Source of the DNA: Flavobacterium sp. RSP15
Lineage (GTDB): Bacteria; Bacteroidota; Bacteroidia; Flavobacteriales; Flavobacteriaceae
Length of the DNA: 64,000 bases
NCBI RefSeq assembly: GCF_003968755.1
Contig: NZ_RYDL01000008.1
Location: 43,184 to 107,183 of the forward strand
Direction: 5' to 3'
The position numbers and the translations under genes are program-made. Within the stretch, counting starts at the first letter, position 1. The number at the start of each line of letters is the position of its first letter. Under the pieces are notes generated by a model. It worked only from the letters and a program-made list of their open reading frames with translations, did no database searches and was not told the DNA's origin. Positions 8,948 through 16,102 of the stretch are shown here, one piece after another.

Positions 8948-9247
8948 ATGATTTTAATAAACCAAAATAAAGAAATGATAAAAAGATTATGTAAAACACA
9001 TAATGTTGAAAAATTATATCTTTTTGGTTCTGCTACTACAACCAAATTTAATGAAGAAAGTGACATTGATTTCTTAGTGAAATTTAAATCTTTTGACCTT
9101 AAATTATACTTCTTAAACTACATTGATCTTAAAACTAAACTTAAACATTTACTGCAAAGAGAAATTGATTTAGTAGAAGAACAAACTTTAAAAAACCCCT
9201 ACTTAATTAGTTCTATTGAAGAAAACAAACAATTAATTTATGGATAA
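8948..9247 (+). CDS. mntA: MntA-type minimal nucleotidyltransferase antitoxin
   Basis: A 99-residue protein of the minimal nucleotidyltransferase family. The catalytic signature GS-x10-DxD is exact: Gly27-Ser28, then Asp39 and Asp41 (GSATTTKFNEESDID). In characterised MntA/HepT pairs this enzyme neutralises HepT by adding AMP to a tyrosine in the toxin's RX4HXY motif. Here it directly precedes a HEPN protein and overlaps it by 8 bases, the standard order of such modules. Base composition is like the surroundings; the pair sits between housekeeping genes. Confidence 0.88.
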   Translation: MILINQNKEMIKRLCKTHNVEKLYLFGSATTTKFNEESDIDFLVKFKSFDLKLYFLNYIDLKTKLKHLLQREIDLVEEQTLKNPYLISSIEENKQLIYG

Positions 9248-9587
9248 AAAAATCCTTAAGTGGCTTTATGATGTTAAAGTATCCATTGATGAGATAAACA
9301 GTTATTTTATTGATGAAAAGATGGATTTTTTTGAATACAGAAAAAATTTAATGAGAAAAAGAGCCGTTGAACGGAATCTTGAAATCATTGGAGAAGCCAT
9401 AAATAGAATATTAAAAAGTGATCATTCTAATACATTAAAAATTACCGATGCTACTGCAATTGTTGGATTAAGAAACCAAGTAATTCATACCTACGATAAC
9501 ATATCGGACGAGACTATTTGGGCAATACTTACCAATCATCTTCCAAAGTTAAAAATTGAAATCAATACATTACTAGAAGTCACCTAA
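9240..9587 (+). CDS. hepT: HepT-like HEPN ribonuclease toxin (DUF86)
   Basis: A 115-residue all-helical HEPN-domain protein. The RNase and AMPylation motif RX4HXY is intact: Arg78, His83 and Tyr85 (RNQVIHTY). In studied systems HepT cleaves RNA, including tRNA ends, and is silenced when MntA modifies that tyrosine. Length is normal for the family. Since both halves keep their catalytic residues, the pair is probably a working toxin-antitoxin module. No mobile-element genes flank it. Confidence 0.88.
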   Translation: MDKKILKWLYDVKVSIDEINSYFIDEKMDFFEYRKNLMRKRAVERNLEIIGEAINRILKSDHSNTLKITDATAIVGLRNQVIHTYDNISDETIWAILTNHLPKLKIEINTLLEVT

Positions 9588-9646
9588 AGCATTAAGATAC
9601 TACCATTTCTTAATCTGAAAACTGAGACAAAACCGCAACTAAAAAT

Positions 9647-10510
9647 CTACTCTAAAGTAATAAACCGTAACTGCTCCAAATCTCCATTGTAAATATTGAC
9701 ATCTACATTGCCATTTATTCCTGGAACAGAAGCTTTCTCCGTAAATTGCCAAAACAACCAGTCTTTGGCTATTTCCTCCCTGTAAAAATTATAATTGGCT
9801 ATCCAAAAAAGATAATCGCCGAATTCCTCTTTCAAAAAATCATCGTAATAGCGCTCGCCGGTATAGATAATAGGCCTCACCCCGTAATGGGATTCTACAG
9901 CATTTAACCACCTTTTCAAGCCTAGTTTAAGATTTTCAATCGACTGGTTTTTAGGTAATTTTTCAATATCCAAAACAGGCGGTAAATCTCCCTTTTGAAG
10001 GGTGACGGTTTTGATAAAAAGTTGGGCTTGTTCAATTGAATTTTCGTTAGGACGATAATAATGATAGGCACCTCTAATCATTTTATTTTCTTTGGCACCC
10101 AGCCAGTTCCGCGCAAAATTTCGGTCTTTCCGGTCTTTCCCAACCGTAGCGCGAATAAACACAAAATGTAGTGGATATTTATTTTCTAAAGTATCCACGT
10201 AAGTCCATCTGATTTTACCTTGGTATTCTGAAACATCTAAACCGACACTTTTTCCTTCGTGCTTTTCTAAAACCTGAAAATTTCGAACATCAGAAATGCG
10301 CTTGGCTTCAGTTTCTTCTTGTAGAATTTTATCCGATTTAAAACTAAAATAGTACGCTAAACCATCTCTATAATGATATCCAACAGCAGTCATCAGTGCT
10401 ACTAAAAGAGTACCAATAGAATAGCGTATAACCTTTCCGGAGAAAACAGTTGCTTTCTTCTTATGTTTACGGACAAGGGTAGTTTTTCTTCGTACGGTTT
10501 GTTTTCTCAT
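9647..10510 (-). CDS. Glycoside hydrolase family 25 lysozyme, membrane-anchored
   Basis: A 287-residue muramidase-like enzyme. A basic N-terminus (about 1-26) is followed by one membrane segment (about 28-46), placing the catalytic domain (about 85-285) in the periplasm. GH25 motifs are GLDVSEYQG (90-98, catalytic Asp92), FIRATVGKDRKDRNF, GAYHYYRPN, PVLDIEK with a second acidic pair, and the end motif FWQFTEKASVPGINGNVDVN. It likely cuts the MurNAc-GlcNAc bond of peptidoglycan. Its start is 7 bases after pssA, so they form one leftward operon. Confidence 0.9.
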   Translation of the reverse strand: MRKQTVRRKTTLVRKHKKKATVFSGKVIRYSIGTLLVALMTAVGYHYRDGLAYYFSFKSDKILQEETEAKRISDVRNFQVLEKHEGKSVGLDVSEYQGKIRWTYVDTLENKYPLHFVFIRATVGKDRKDRNFARNWLGAKENKMIRGAYHYYRPNENSIEQAQLFIKTVTLQKGDLPPVLDIEKLPKNQSIENLKLGLKRWLNAVESHYGVRPIIYTGERYYDDFLKEEFGDYLFWIANYNFYREEIAKDWLFWQFTEKASVPGINGNVDVNIYNGDLEQLRFITLE

Positions 10511-10517
10511 TCAAAAA

Positions 10518-11237
10518 TTACTTTTTGACTACTTTATTATTCAAAACCGACAGTAAAACATAAAATAGTATCAGTAATGGAATTCCTAAATAGCAAAAGA
10601 AAACCAACAACAGAACAGCACAGATCAAAAAGACAATTTGAAGGGTGTTTTCTTTGAAACTGAATTTCTTGATTTTCAGAGAAAATAACGGAATTTCCGC
10701 ATTTAGCATAAAGGCGCTCAATACGGTTAGCACTAATAAAAACCATGGGTTGGTCAATAGTTCAACAATAAATATAGAATCGGTATATTTCAAAACCAAC
10801 GGCAGACTCAGAATAAACAGTGCATTGGCAGGCGTTGGCAAACCAATAAAAGAATCTGTTTGACGGGTATCAATATTAAAATTAGCCAAACGATAACAAG
10901 ATCCCAACGCAATTACAAAACCCAAATAAGGGAAAAACTGCAAATGACCTGCTGGTGCTGTTGTTGCATGACTAATCATCATTTGATACATCACTAAACC
11001 AGGGACAACTCCGCTGGTTACCATATCTGCCAAAGAATCCAACTGCAAGCCGAGCGGACTTGACACCCTGAATAATCGAGCAAAAAAACCATCAAAAAAG
11101 TCCAGAAATATACCCAGACAAACAAAATAAAAGACCATTTCAAAATCTTGATTAAAAGCAAATACCAGCGCAATGCACCCACAAAAAAGATTCAGTAACG
11201 TAATTAAATTCGGTGTATGCTTTTTAATAGTCATCAT
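10518..11237 (-). CDS. pssA: CDP-diacylglycerol--serine O-phosphatidyltransferase
   Basis: Makes phosphatidylserine, the precursor of phosphatidylethanolamine. The CDP-alcohol phosphotransferase signature DG-x2-AR-x8-G-x3-D-x3-D is complete: D49 G50, A53 R54, G63, D67, D71. About seven hydrophobic segments fill the 239 residues, which matches the small integral-membrane class. It is first in a leftward pair with the GH25 lysozyme. A TAAATTTG box on the same strand lies 27 bases upstream of the start. Confidence 0.95.
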   Translation of the reverse strand: MMTIKKHTPNLITLLNLFCGCIALVFAFNQDFEMVFYFVCLGIFLDFFDGFFARLFRVSSPLGLQLDSLADMVTSGVVPGLVMYQMMISHATTAPAGHLQFFPYLGFVIALGSCYRLANFNIDTRQTDSFIGLPTPANALFILSLPLVLKYTDSIFIVELLTNPWFLLVLTVLSAFMLNAEIPLFSLKIKKFSFKENTLQIVFLICAVLLLVFFCYLGIPLLILFYVLLSVLNNKVVKK

Positions 11238-11263
11238 AATAAAGTTTAAATAAACAAAGATGG

Positions 11264-11271
11264 CAAATTTA
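11264..11271 (-). promoter_or_regulatory. Candidate -7 box for pssA
   Basis: Read on the minus strand this is TAAATTTG, matching TAnnTTTG, 27 bases before the pssA start. No convincing -33 element sits 19 bases further out. Confidence 0.4.
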
Positions 11272-11672
11272 ACATAATAAGTGAATGAAAAGTACGTTTT
11301 GTGATAGAGATTTAAACCGCTACAGCCAAGTAGCTTTTTAAGGACTCAAAACGCTGAAAGGGCCATTTCTAAATTATGTGCAAATAATTCAAACAACAGC
11401 TGTAAAAAAGGTATTCTTCCTCTTGTAATTTACTATGATTCTAAAAAAATGAATAAAAACAAACTTTTTAAGTACTATCCGCCTGTTATTTTAATTCTTT
11501 ACGGCCATTATTAGCTATAATTTTTCTAGCTCAAGTAACTAGAAGAACCAACAAATTCAGGACTAATCCACACTAAATTGATCCGCAATACTAAATTCAA
11601 CAGCAAAATGAAATAACCTCAGTAAAAAATTATATTTTTGATGAAAATTAAACAGACTTTTAGTTCGTAAAA
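11272..11672. other. Intergenic stretch between pssA and the PorV-like gene
   Basis: No gene that I can support. There is one 21-codon frame at 11448-11513 (MNKNKLFKYYPP…) with a basic start and hydrophobic run like the beginning of a membrane protein, then a TAG. It could be a gene relic or chance. The right end carries the promoter of the next gene. Confidence 0.4.
11633..11640 (+). promoter_or_regulatory. Candidate -7 box for the PorV-like gene
   Basis: TATTTTTG fits TAnnTTTG and lies 32 bases before the ATG pair at 11673. No clear -33 motif is present. Confidence 0.4.
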
Positions 11673-12752
11673 ATGATGCCCTTAAAAAAAAGCTTTTTAG
11701 TAGCAGTCCTCTTGGCAAGTACCTTCACGTATGGCCAAACGGTTAGAAAATACTCCAATGAATTCATGAATATCGGGGTTGATGCGGCTGCATTGGGCAT
11801 GTCAAATACTGTCGTGGCTTCAACCAGAGATGTCAATTCAGGATATTGGAATCCCGCTGGCCTGATTCATCTGGAAGACCATCAGGTTTCAGTAATGCAT
11901 GCGAATTATTTTGCAAATATTGCCCAATACGATTACTTGGCCTACGCCAGTCCGATTGATGATCGCAGTGCTTGGGGCATTTCATTAATACGTTTTGGAG
12001 TTGATGATATATTAAATACCACTGAATTAATCGATAGTCAGGGTAATATTGACTACAACCGAATCAGTCTTTTCTCTACGGCTGATTATGGATTTACCTT
12101 TTCCTATGCCAGAAAACTACCCGTTCCCGGATTTCAATATGGTATAAGCGCTAAAGTGATTCGCCGAATCATCGGGAAATTTGCTAATTCTTGGGGATTT
12201 GGTTTTGATGCCGGAATCCAATTCGAAAAAAACAACTGGCAATTTGGGCTAATGCTCCGCGACATTACCACGACGTATAACGTGTGGAATATTGACGAAG
12301 ACGAGTATAAAAAAATTGCTGGTGCCATTCCTGAAGAAAATCAAGAATTACCGGAAAGCACTGAAATTACTGCCCCAAAAGCACAATTGGGTATTGCTAA
12401 AAGGTTCATCATTCGGTATGATTACAGCATTCAGGCTGCGGCCAATGTGAATATGCGCTTTGCCAGAACCAATGATTTAATTGCAACTAATTTTATAAGT
12501 ATTGATCCCGCTTTAGGACTGGAATTTGGCTACACTGATTTGGTCTTCGTTCGTGCCGGAGTGGGTAATTTTCAGAATGTACAGCAATTAGACCAGACGG
12601 AAAGAGTAGGTTTCCAACCTAATATTGGCTTGGGATTTAAATACAAAGGTATTCAGATTGACTATGCATTGACCGATTTAGGCAATCAAAGTGCCGCTTT
12701 ATACTCAAATATTTTTTCGGTGAAAGTAGATTTGGGAATGTTCCGAAATTAA
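11673..12752 (+). CDS. PorV/PorQ-like outer membrane beta-barrel protein
   Basis: A 359-residue outer-membrane protein with a signal peptide (cleavage near TYG-Q, about residue 22). It is followed by the start common to PorV/PorQ and other FadL-like Bacteroidota proteins: GVDAAALGMSNTVVAS and GYWNPAGL. The rest shows alternating hydrophobic strands and ends in an aromatic-rich terminal strand. PorV shuttles cargo in the type IX secretion system, and many paralogues have unknown roles. This copy is not beside other T9SS genes, so I call the fold, not the role. The start is one of two adjacent ATGs. Confidence 0.75.
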   Translation: MMPLKKSFLVAVLLASTFTYGQTVRKYSNEFMNIGVDAAALGMSNTVVASTRDVNSGYWNPAGLIHLEDHQVSVMHANYFANIAQYDYLAYASPIDDRSAWGISLIRFGVDDILNTTELIDSQGNIDYNRISLFSTADYGFTFSYARKLPVPGFQYGISAKVIRRIIGKFANSWGFGFDAGIQFEKNNWQFGLMLRDITTTYNVWNIDEDEYKKIAGAIPEENQELPESTEITAPKAQLGIAKRFIIRYDYSIQAAANVNMRFARTNDLIATNFISIDPALGLEFGYTDLVFVRAGVGNFQNVQQLDQTERVGFQPNIGLGFKYKGIQIDYALTDLGNQSAALYSNIFSVKVDLGMFRN

Positions 12753-12884
12753 TTTAACAGAACCTTTATAATCAAATAATGCTGTGGATCATGATTACGT
12801 TTTTTAAAAAGTTCACGATACGTTACAAAACATGAATTCTGATTTTAACCACCAAACTTTCTGCTTCATTTTTGTTTCTTTGAG

Positions 12885-12892
12885 TATCTTTG
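12885..12892 (+). promoter_or_regulatory. Candidate -7 box for the DUF4105/Lnb-like gene
   Basis: TATCTTTG matches TAnnTTTG 79 bases before the ATG, in the 219-base gap after the PorV-like gene. The spacing to any TTTG upstream is not ideal. Confidence 0.4.
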
Positions 12893-12971
12893 GAAACCAA
12901 ATACAATCAGTGCGGACGCAAATTTATTTTTTAAATACATAAGCGCCCTATTACCCTCTAAAAGCTAACGA

Positions 12972-14111
12972 ATGCAAACCTCTTCTTTCAAGAAAATAAT
13001 TTTCTTCCTGTTTTTATTTTTAATGGCACCGCGTAGTTTTGGACAAAACATCCAATTATCAAAAAACACGAAGGTCAGTGTACTAACCTGTGGAACAGGC
13101 AATGAATCGTATTCTCTTTTTGGCCACACGGCAATTCGCGTTCAGGATACAATAAATGCAATTGATGTGGTATATAATTACGGAGCTTTTGATTTTAACA
13201 CCCCGAATTTCGTGATGAAATTTATAAAAGGAGACCTACAGTATTTTGCTGTAGCAAATTCCTATCCAGATTTCATCAATCAATATCAGTACGAAAGAAG
13301 ATCTGTTTATGAGCAGGAGCTGAATATTCCTGAACATTTAAAACAAAAACTGTTTGACAACCTCAATACATCCTTAGCATCAGGAGAAAGTTATTACACC
13401 TATAAGTTTATCGATAAAAACTGCACCTCGATGGTTGTTGCCATTATCAACAAAACACTAGACACAACCGCTATTGTAAAAAATGCTGATACTGACCTCA
13501 CCTACAGAACTATTTTATATCCGTATTTTGACGGTCACTTTTATGAGAAACTAGGGACAAGTATCATTTTTGGAAAAAAAGTAGATCAATTAGGCACGCA
13601 ATTATTTCTTCCCTTCGAATTGCAAAAAAGCCTGAAAAAAGTTTTTTTCCAAAACCGTCCGCTGGCACCGGAAAACAAAACCATAATCGAATTCAAAAAT
13701 GAAGTTCCCTTTTCTTGGTGGAACAATCCGTATACCTATTTTTTACTGCTTGCTCTGATCGTTTTTATAAACAAAATGGGTATCAATTTGTTGTACCTTA
13801 TCCTGATGGCAACAATAGGGCTATTCTTTACGTTTGTTGGGTTTTATTCAGATCATCTTGAGCTGGGTTACAACTACAATATTTTGTTGTTTAACCCAAC
13901 CTTAATCTGGTTATTGTATTTTTATTGGAAAAAGAGCCAAAGAGGGATCTATAATTTGGTTTTATTTAATCTATTCTCCGTTGTACTCTATTTCTTTTTG
14001 ATAATCAACAAAGCACATTTGATAGTAGTTTTACCCTTAGTGGTAACTAGCGGAATTATTTTAGTACGACTGGCCATTCAAAATAAAAAAAGAATCTCTA
14101 CACTTCTGTAA
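12972..14111 (+). CDS. DUF4105 protein, candidate lipoprotein N-acyltransferase (Lnb-like)
   Basis: A 379-residue protein with a signal peptide (to about residue 24, FGQ), a periplasmic domain (about 25-245) and about five closely packed membrane helices (about 253-370). The domain is DUF4105, which from memory is now called the Lnb N-terminal periplasmic domain after a Bacteroides lipoprotein N-acyltransferase. Candidate catalytic residues are Cys40 (VLTCGTGNESYS) and His52 (FGHTAIRV), with a second conserved KNCTSMVV segment. If correct, it would add the third acyl chain to lipoproteins such as the SusD, DUF4136 and glucosaminidase proteins in this window. The function rests on family recall, not on visible proof. 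Confidence 0.72.
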   Translation: MQTSSFKKIIFFLFLFLMAPRSFGQNIQLSKNTKVSVLTCGTGNESYSLFGHTAIRVQDTINAIDVVYNYGAFDFNTPNFVMKFIKGDLQYFAVANSYPDFINQYQYERRSVYEQELNIPEHLKQKLFDNLNTSLASGESYYTYKFIDKNCTSMVVAIINKTLDTTAIVKNADTDLTYRTILYPYFDGHFYEKLGTSIIFGKKVDQLGTQLFLPFELQKSLKKVFFQNRPLAPENKTIIEFKNEVPFSWWNNPYTYFLLLALIVFINKMGINLLYLILMATIGLFFTFVGFYSDHLELGYNYNILLFNPTLIWLLYFYWKKSQRGIYNLVLFNLFSVVLYFFLIINKAHLIVVLPLVVTSGIILVRLAIQNKKRISTLL

Positions 14112-14640
14112 TACTCTCATTTACGCACACTTGAATTACTCTAAACAAATATTAATTTTTTTTAACTGCCAAACCTCTAGTTTACTAAAATTAAAAAATC
14201 ATACTATTCGTCACTGAAATAAATATGAAAACAAAAGTACCTTAAAAGAATAGTTTAGGCTCAATGCGCCTTTGACGTTACTATTTTGGCTACTAACAGA
14301 AAATAGAGTTAGTGAACTCAGCTGTTCAGTTGATGCAATATTTGTTCAAATATTTTTATAAATATTCCTTTTTAACAAAAAACGAATCCTTTATTGTCAT
14401 TTGTACCGAATGCCTGATCGTTTGTATTTCTTTGAAGTTCCCCAAGGAATGCTTTTGTCTTGGATAATTGTATGGGTTTTAGTTGCATATCCAAGCACCT
14501 ACTTTTCAATGGTCTGTTTTACTATTTGCATCCATAGTTATAGCTGATACTACTAAATACATTCACATTTGATAGAAATCAAATTAGGCAATTACTACCA
14601 ATTATCGCTTTTCAAAAGATATGCTGTAAAAACATCACAT
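14112..14640. other. Intergenic stretch with one short unexplained frame
   Basis: About 530 bases without a recognised gene. A frame at 14410-14550 encodes 46 residues (MPDRLYFFEVPQGML…) with a hydrophobic centre, which may be a relic of a membrane-protein gene. I recognise no family and no RNA. Confidence 0.35.
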
Positions 14641-14644
14641 ACAA

Positions 14645-14673
14645 AAAAGGCTGTCCTCTTGGGACAGCCTTTT
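14645..14673 (-). terminator. Rho-independent terminator of the leftward SusCD pair
   Basis: AAAAGGCTGTCC and its reverse complement form a 12-bp stem with a 5-base loop, 23 bases after the SusD stop. Read leftward, the stem ends in a T-run. Confidence 0.88.
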
Positions 14674-14695
14674 AAACAAATTACAGTATCAATTA

Positions 14696-16090
14696 TTAAT
14701 AACCCGGATTTTGCGTTAAGTTAGTATTATTATCTCTTTCTCTTTGTGGGATAGGAAATACAACTTTGTCAGCATTTGGCTGAGATTTATCAAAATTAAC
14801 CATATTACTTGATCTAAGAGGAAGATTGTTTCTCAGTAAATCCATTCTTCTCAAACCTTCAAAACAGAATTCTTTTCTTCTTTCAACCAATATATCATTT
14901 ATTGATGTTATAGTTGCTAAAGGTGATAAGTTTGCCCTAACTCTTGTTCGGTTAAGATCACTAACGGGTGTAGCACCAATAGCACTATTATCTCTAAAGT
15001 TAGCTTCAGCTCTGATCAGATACATTTCTGAAACACGTAATACATTAGGATCATCCGTATTTGCAAGACCATTAGGGTATTTAGTGGTAAATACAGATGT
15101 TCTGTTTTTGGCATCAACACCTGTTCTAGTCAGTCCATATCTTAAATCACCTGGCTCAGCCGCAAATGCACTTTTTAAATTAACAGAAAATGGCGCATCA
15201 CCTCTACCTCCGTTAGCGGTAGGGCTGTACAATTTAGAAAAAGATTCAGCAAATCCTTGATCCCCAGGTATATTTTGAAGCTGGAAAATATGCTCCGTAC
15301 TTGCAGCGTTGTAGAAAGTATAATTTGCTGCTAATGAAATACCGGACGTATTAATGACTGTTGTAGCACTATTAGCAGCCTCTCTCCAACGCTCTTGGTA
15401 CAAATACAATCTTGCTAACAAGGCAGTTGCAGATGCCGAAGTAGCTCTGCTTTTAACTGTTGTATTTGTAATTGCGCCTTGAGCAAATAATAAATCTTTT
15501 TCAATCAAAGTATAAACTTCTTTCAGTGTAGCTCTAGCAGGCATATTAACGACAGCCTGAAATGGTTCAGTAACTAAGGGAACAGATAAACTATTTCCAG
15601 TAGGATCTTGTTTTAACTGCTTTCCAAACATTTGAGAAAGTTTAAAATACAATAAAGCTCTCACAAATCTAGCTTGTCCTACCAAGTTATTTTTACTTGC
15701 ATCAGAAAATGTTGGATCAGCCACTGTTGGAACATTCAATATAATCATATTAGATTGATTTATAGAGAAATATGTTGCATTCCAAACATTCAAAATTGAA
15801 GTATTGTCTGATAATGTGTTGTAGGTATATATTTCATCAAAGGTTGGAAACGATCCCACAAATTCAACATTATCAGCTTGCCATTCCGTCATCGTATCAG
15901 GTATACCTGATAATACATTTGAGCTTTGTAAAGAACTATACATACCATTTACAGCATTAACAGATACTGCTTCAGTAGTGAAAATTTGATCTGGTTGTAA
16001 TGAATCCTCAGGAATTAAATCTAATGAATTATCACAACTTGAAAATACAAGTACAGATAAAACAAAAAAGATACTTTTTATATTTTTCAT
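14696..16090 (-). CDS. RagB/SusD family outer-membrane nutrient-binding lipoprotein
   Basis: A 464-residue surface lipoprotein; the lipobox ends at Cys19 (VFSSCDNSLDLIPED). It has the SusD N-terminal TPR-like fold and the C-terminal RagB/SusD core (FEGLRRMDLLRNN, VFPIPQRE, the end pattern LTQNPGY). It would act as the substrate-gripping lid on its SusC partner 12 bases upstream. No glycoside hydrolase, sulfatase or protease follows, so the ligand cannot be guessed. A strong terminator ends the pair. Confidence 0.95.
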   Translation of the reverse strand: MKNIKSIFFVLSVLVFSSCDNSLDLIPEDSLQPDQIFTTEAVSVNAVNGMYSSLQSSNVLSGIPDTMTEWQADNVEFVGSFPTFDEIYTYNTLSDNTSILNVWNATYFSINQSNMIILNVPTVADPTFSDASKNNLVGQARFVRALLYFKLSQMFGKQLKQDPTGNSLSVPLVTEPFQAVVNMPARATLKEVYTLIEKDLLFAQGAITNTTVKSRATSASATALLARLYLYQERWREAANSATTVINTSGISLAANYTFYNAASTEHIFQLQNIPGDQGFAESFSKLYSPTANGGRGDAPFSVNLKSAFAAEPGDLRYGLTRTGVDAKNRTSVFTTKYPNGLANTDDPNVLRVSEMYLIRAEANFRDNSAIGATPVSDLNRTRVRANLSPLATITSINDILVERRKEFCFEGLRRMDLLRNNLPLRSSNMVNFDKSQPNADKVVFPIPQRERDNNTNLTQNPGY

Positions 16091-16102
16091 AATAATTTTA
16101 TT

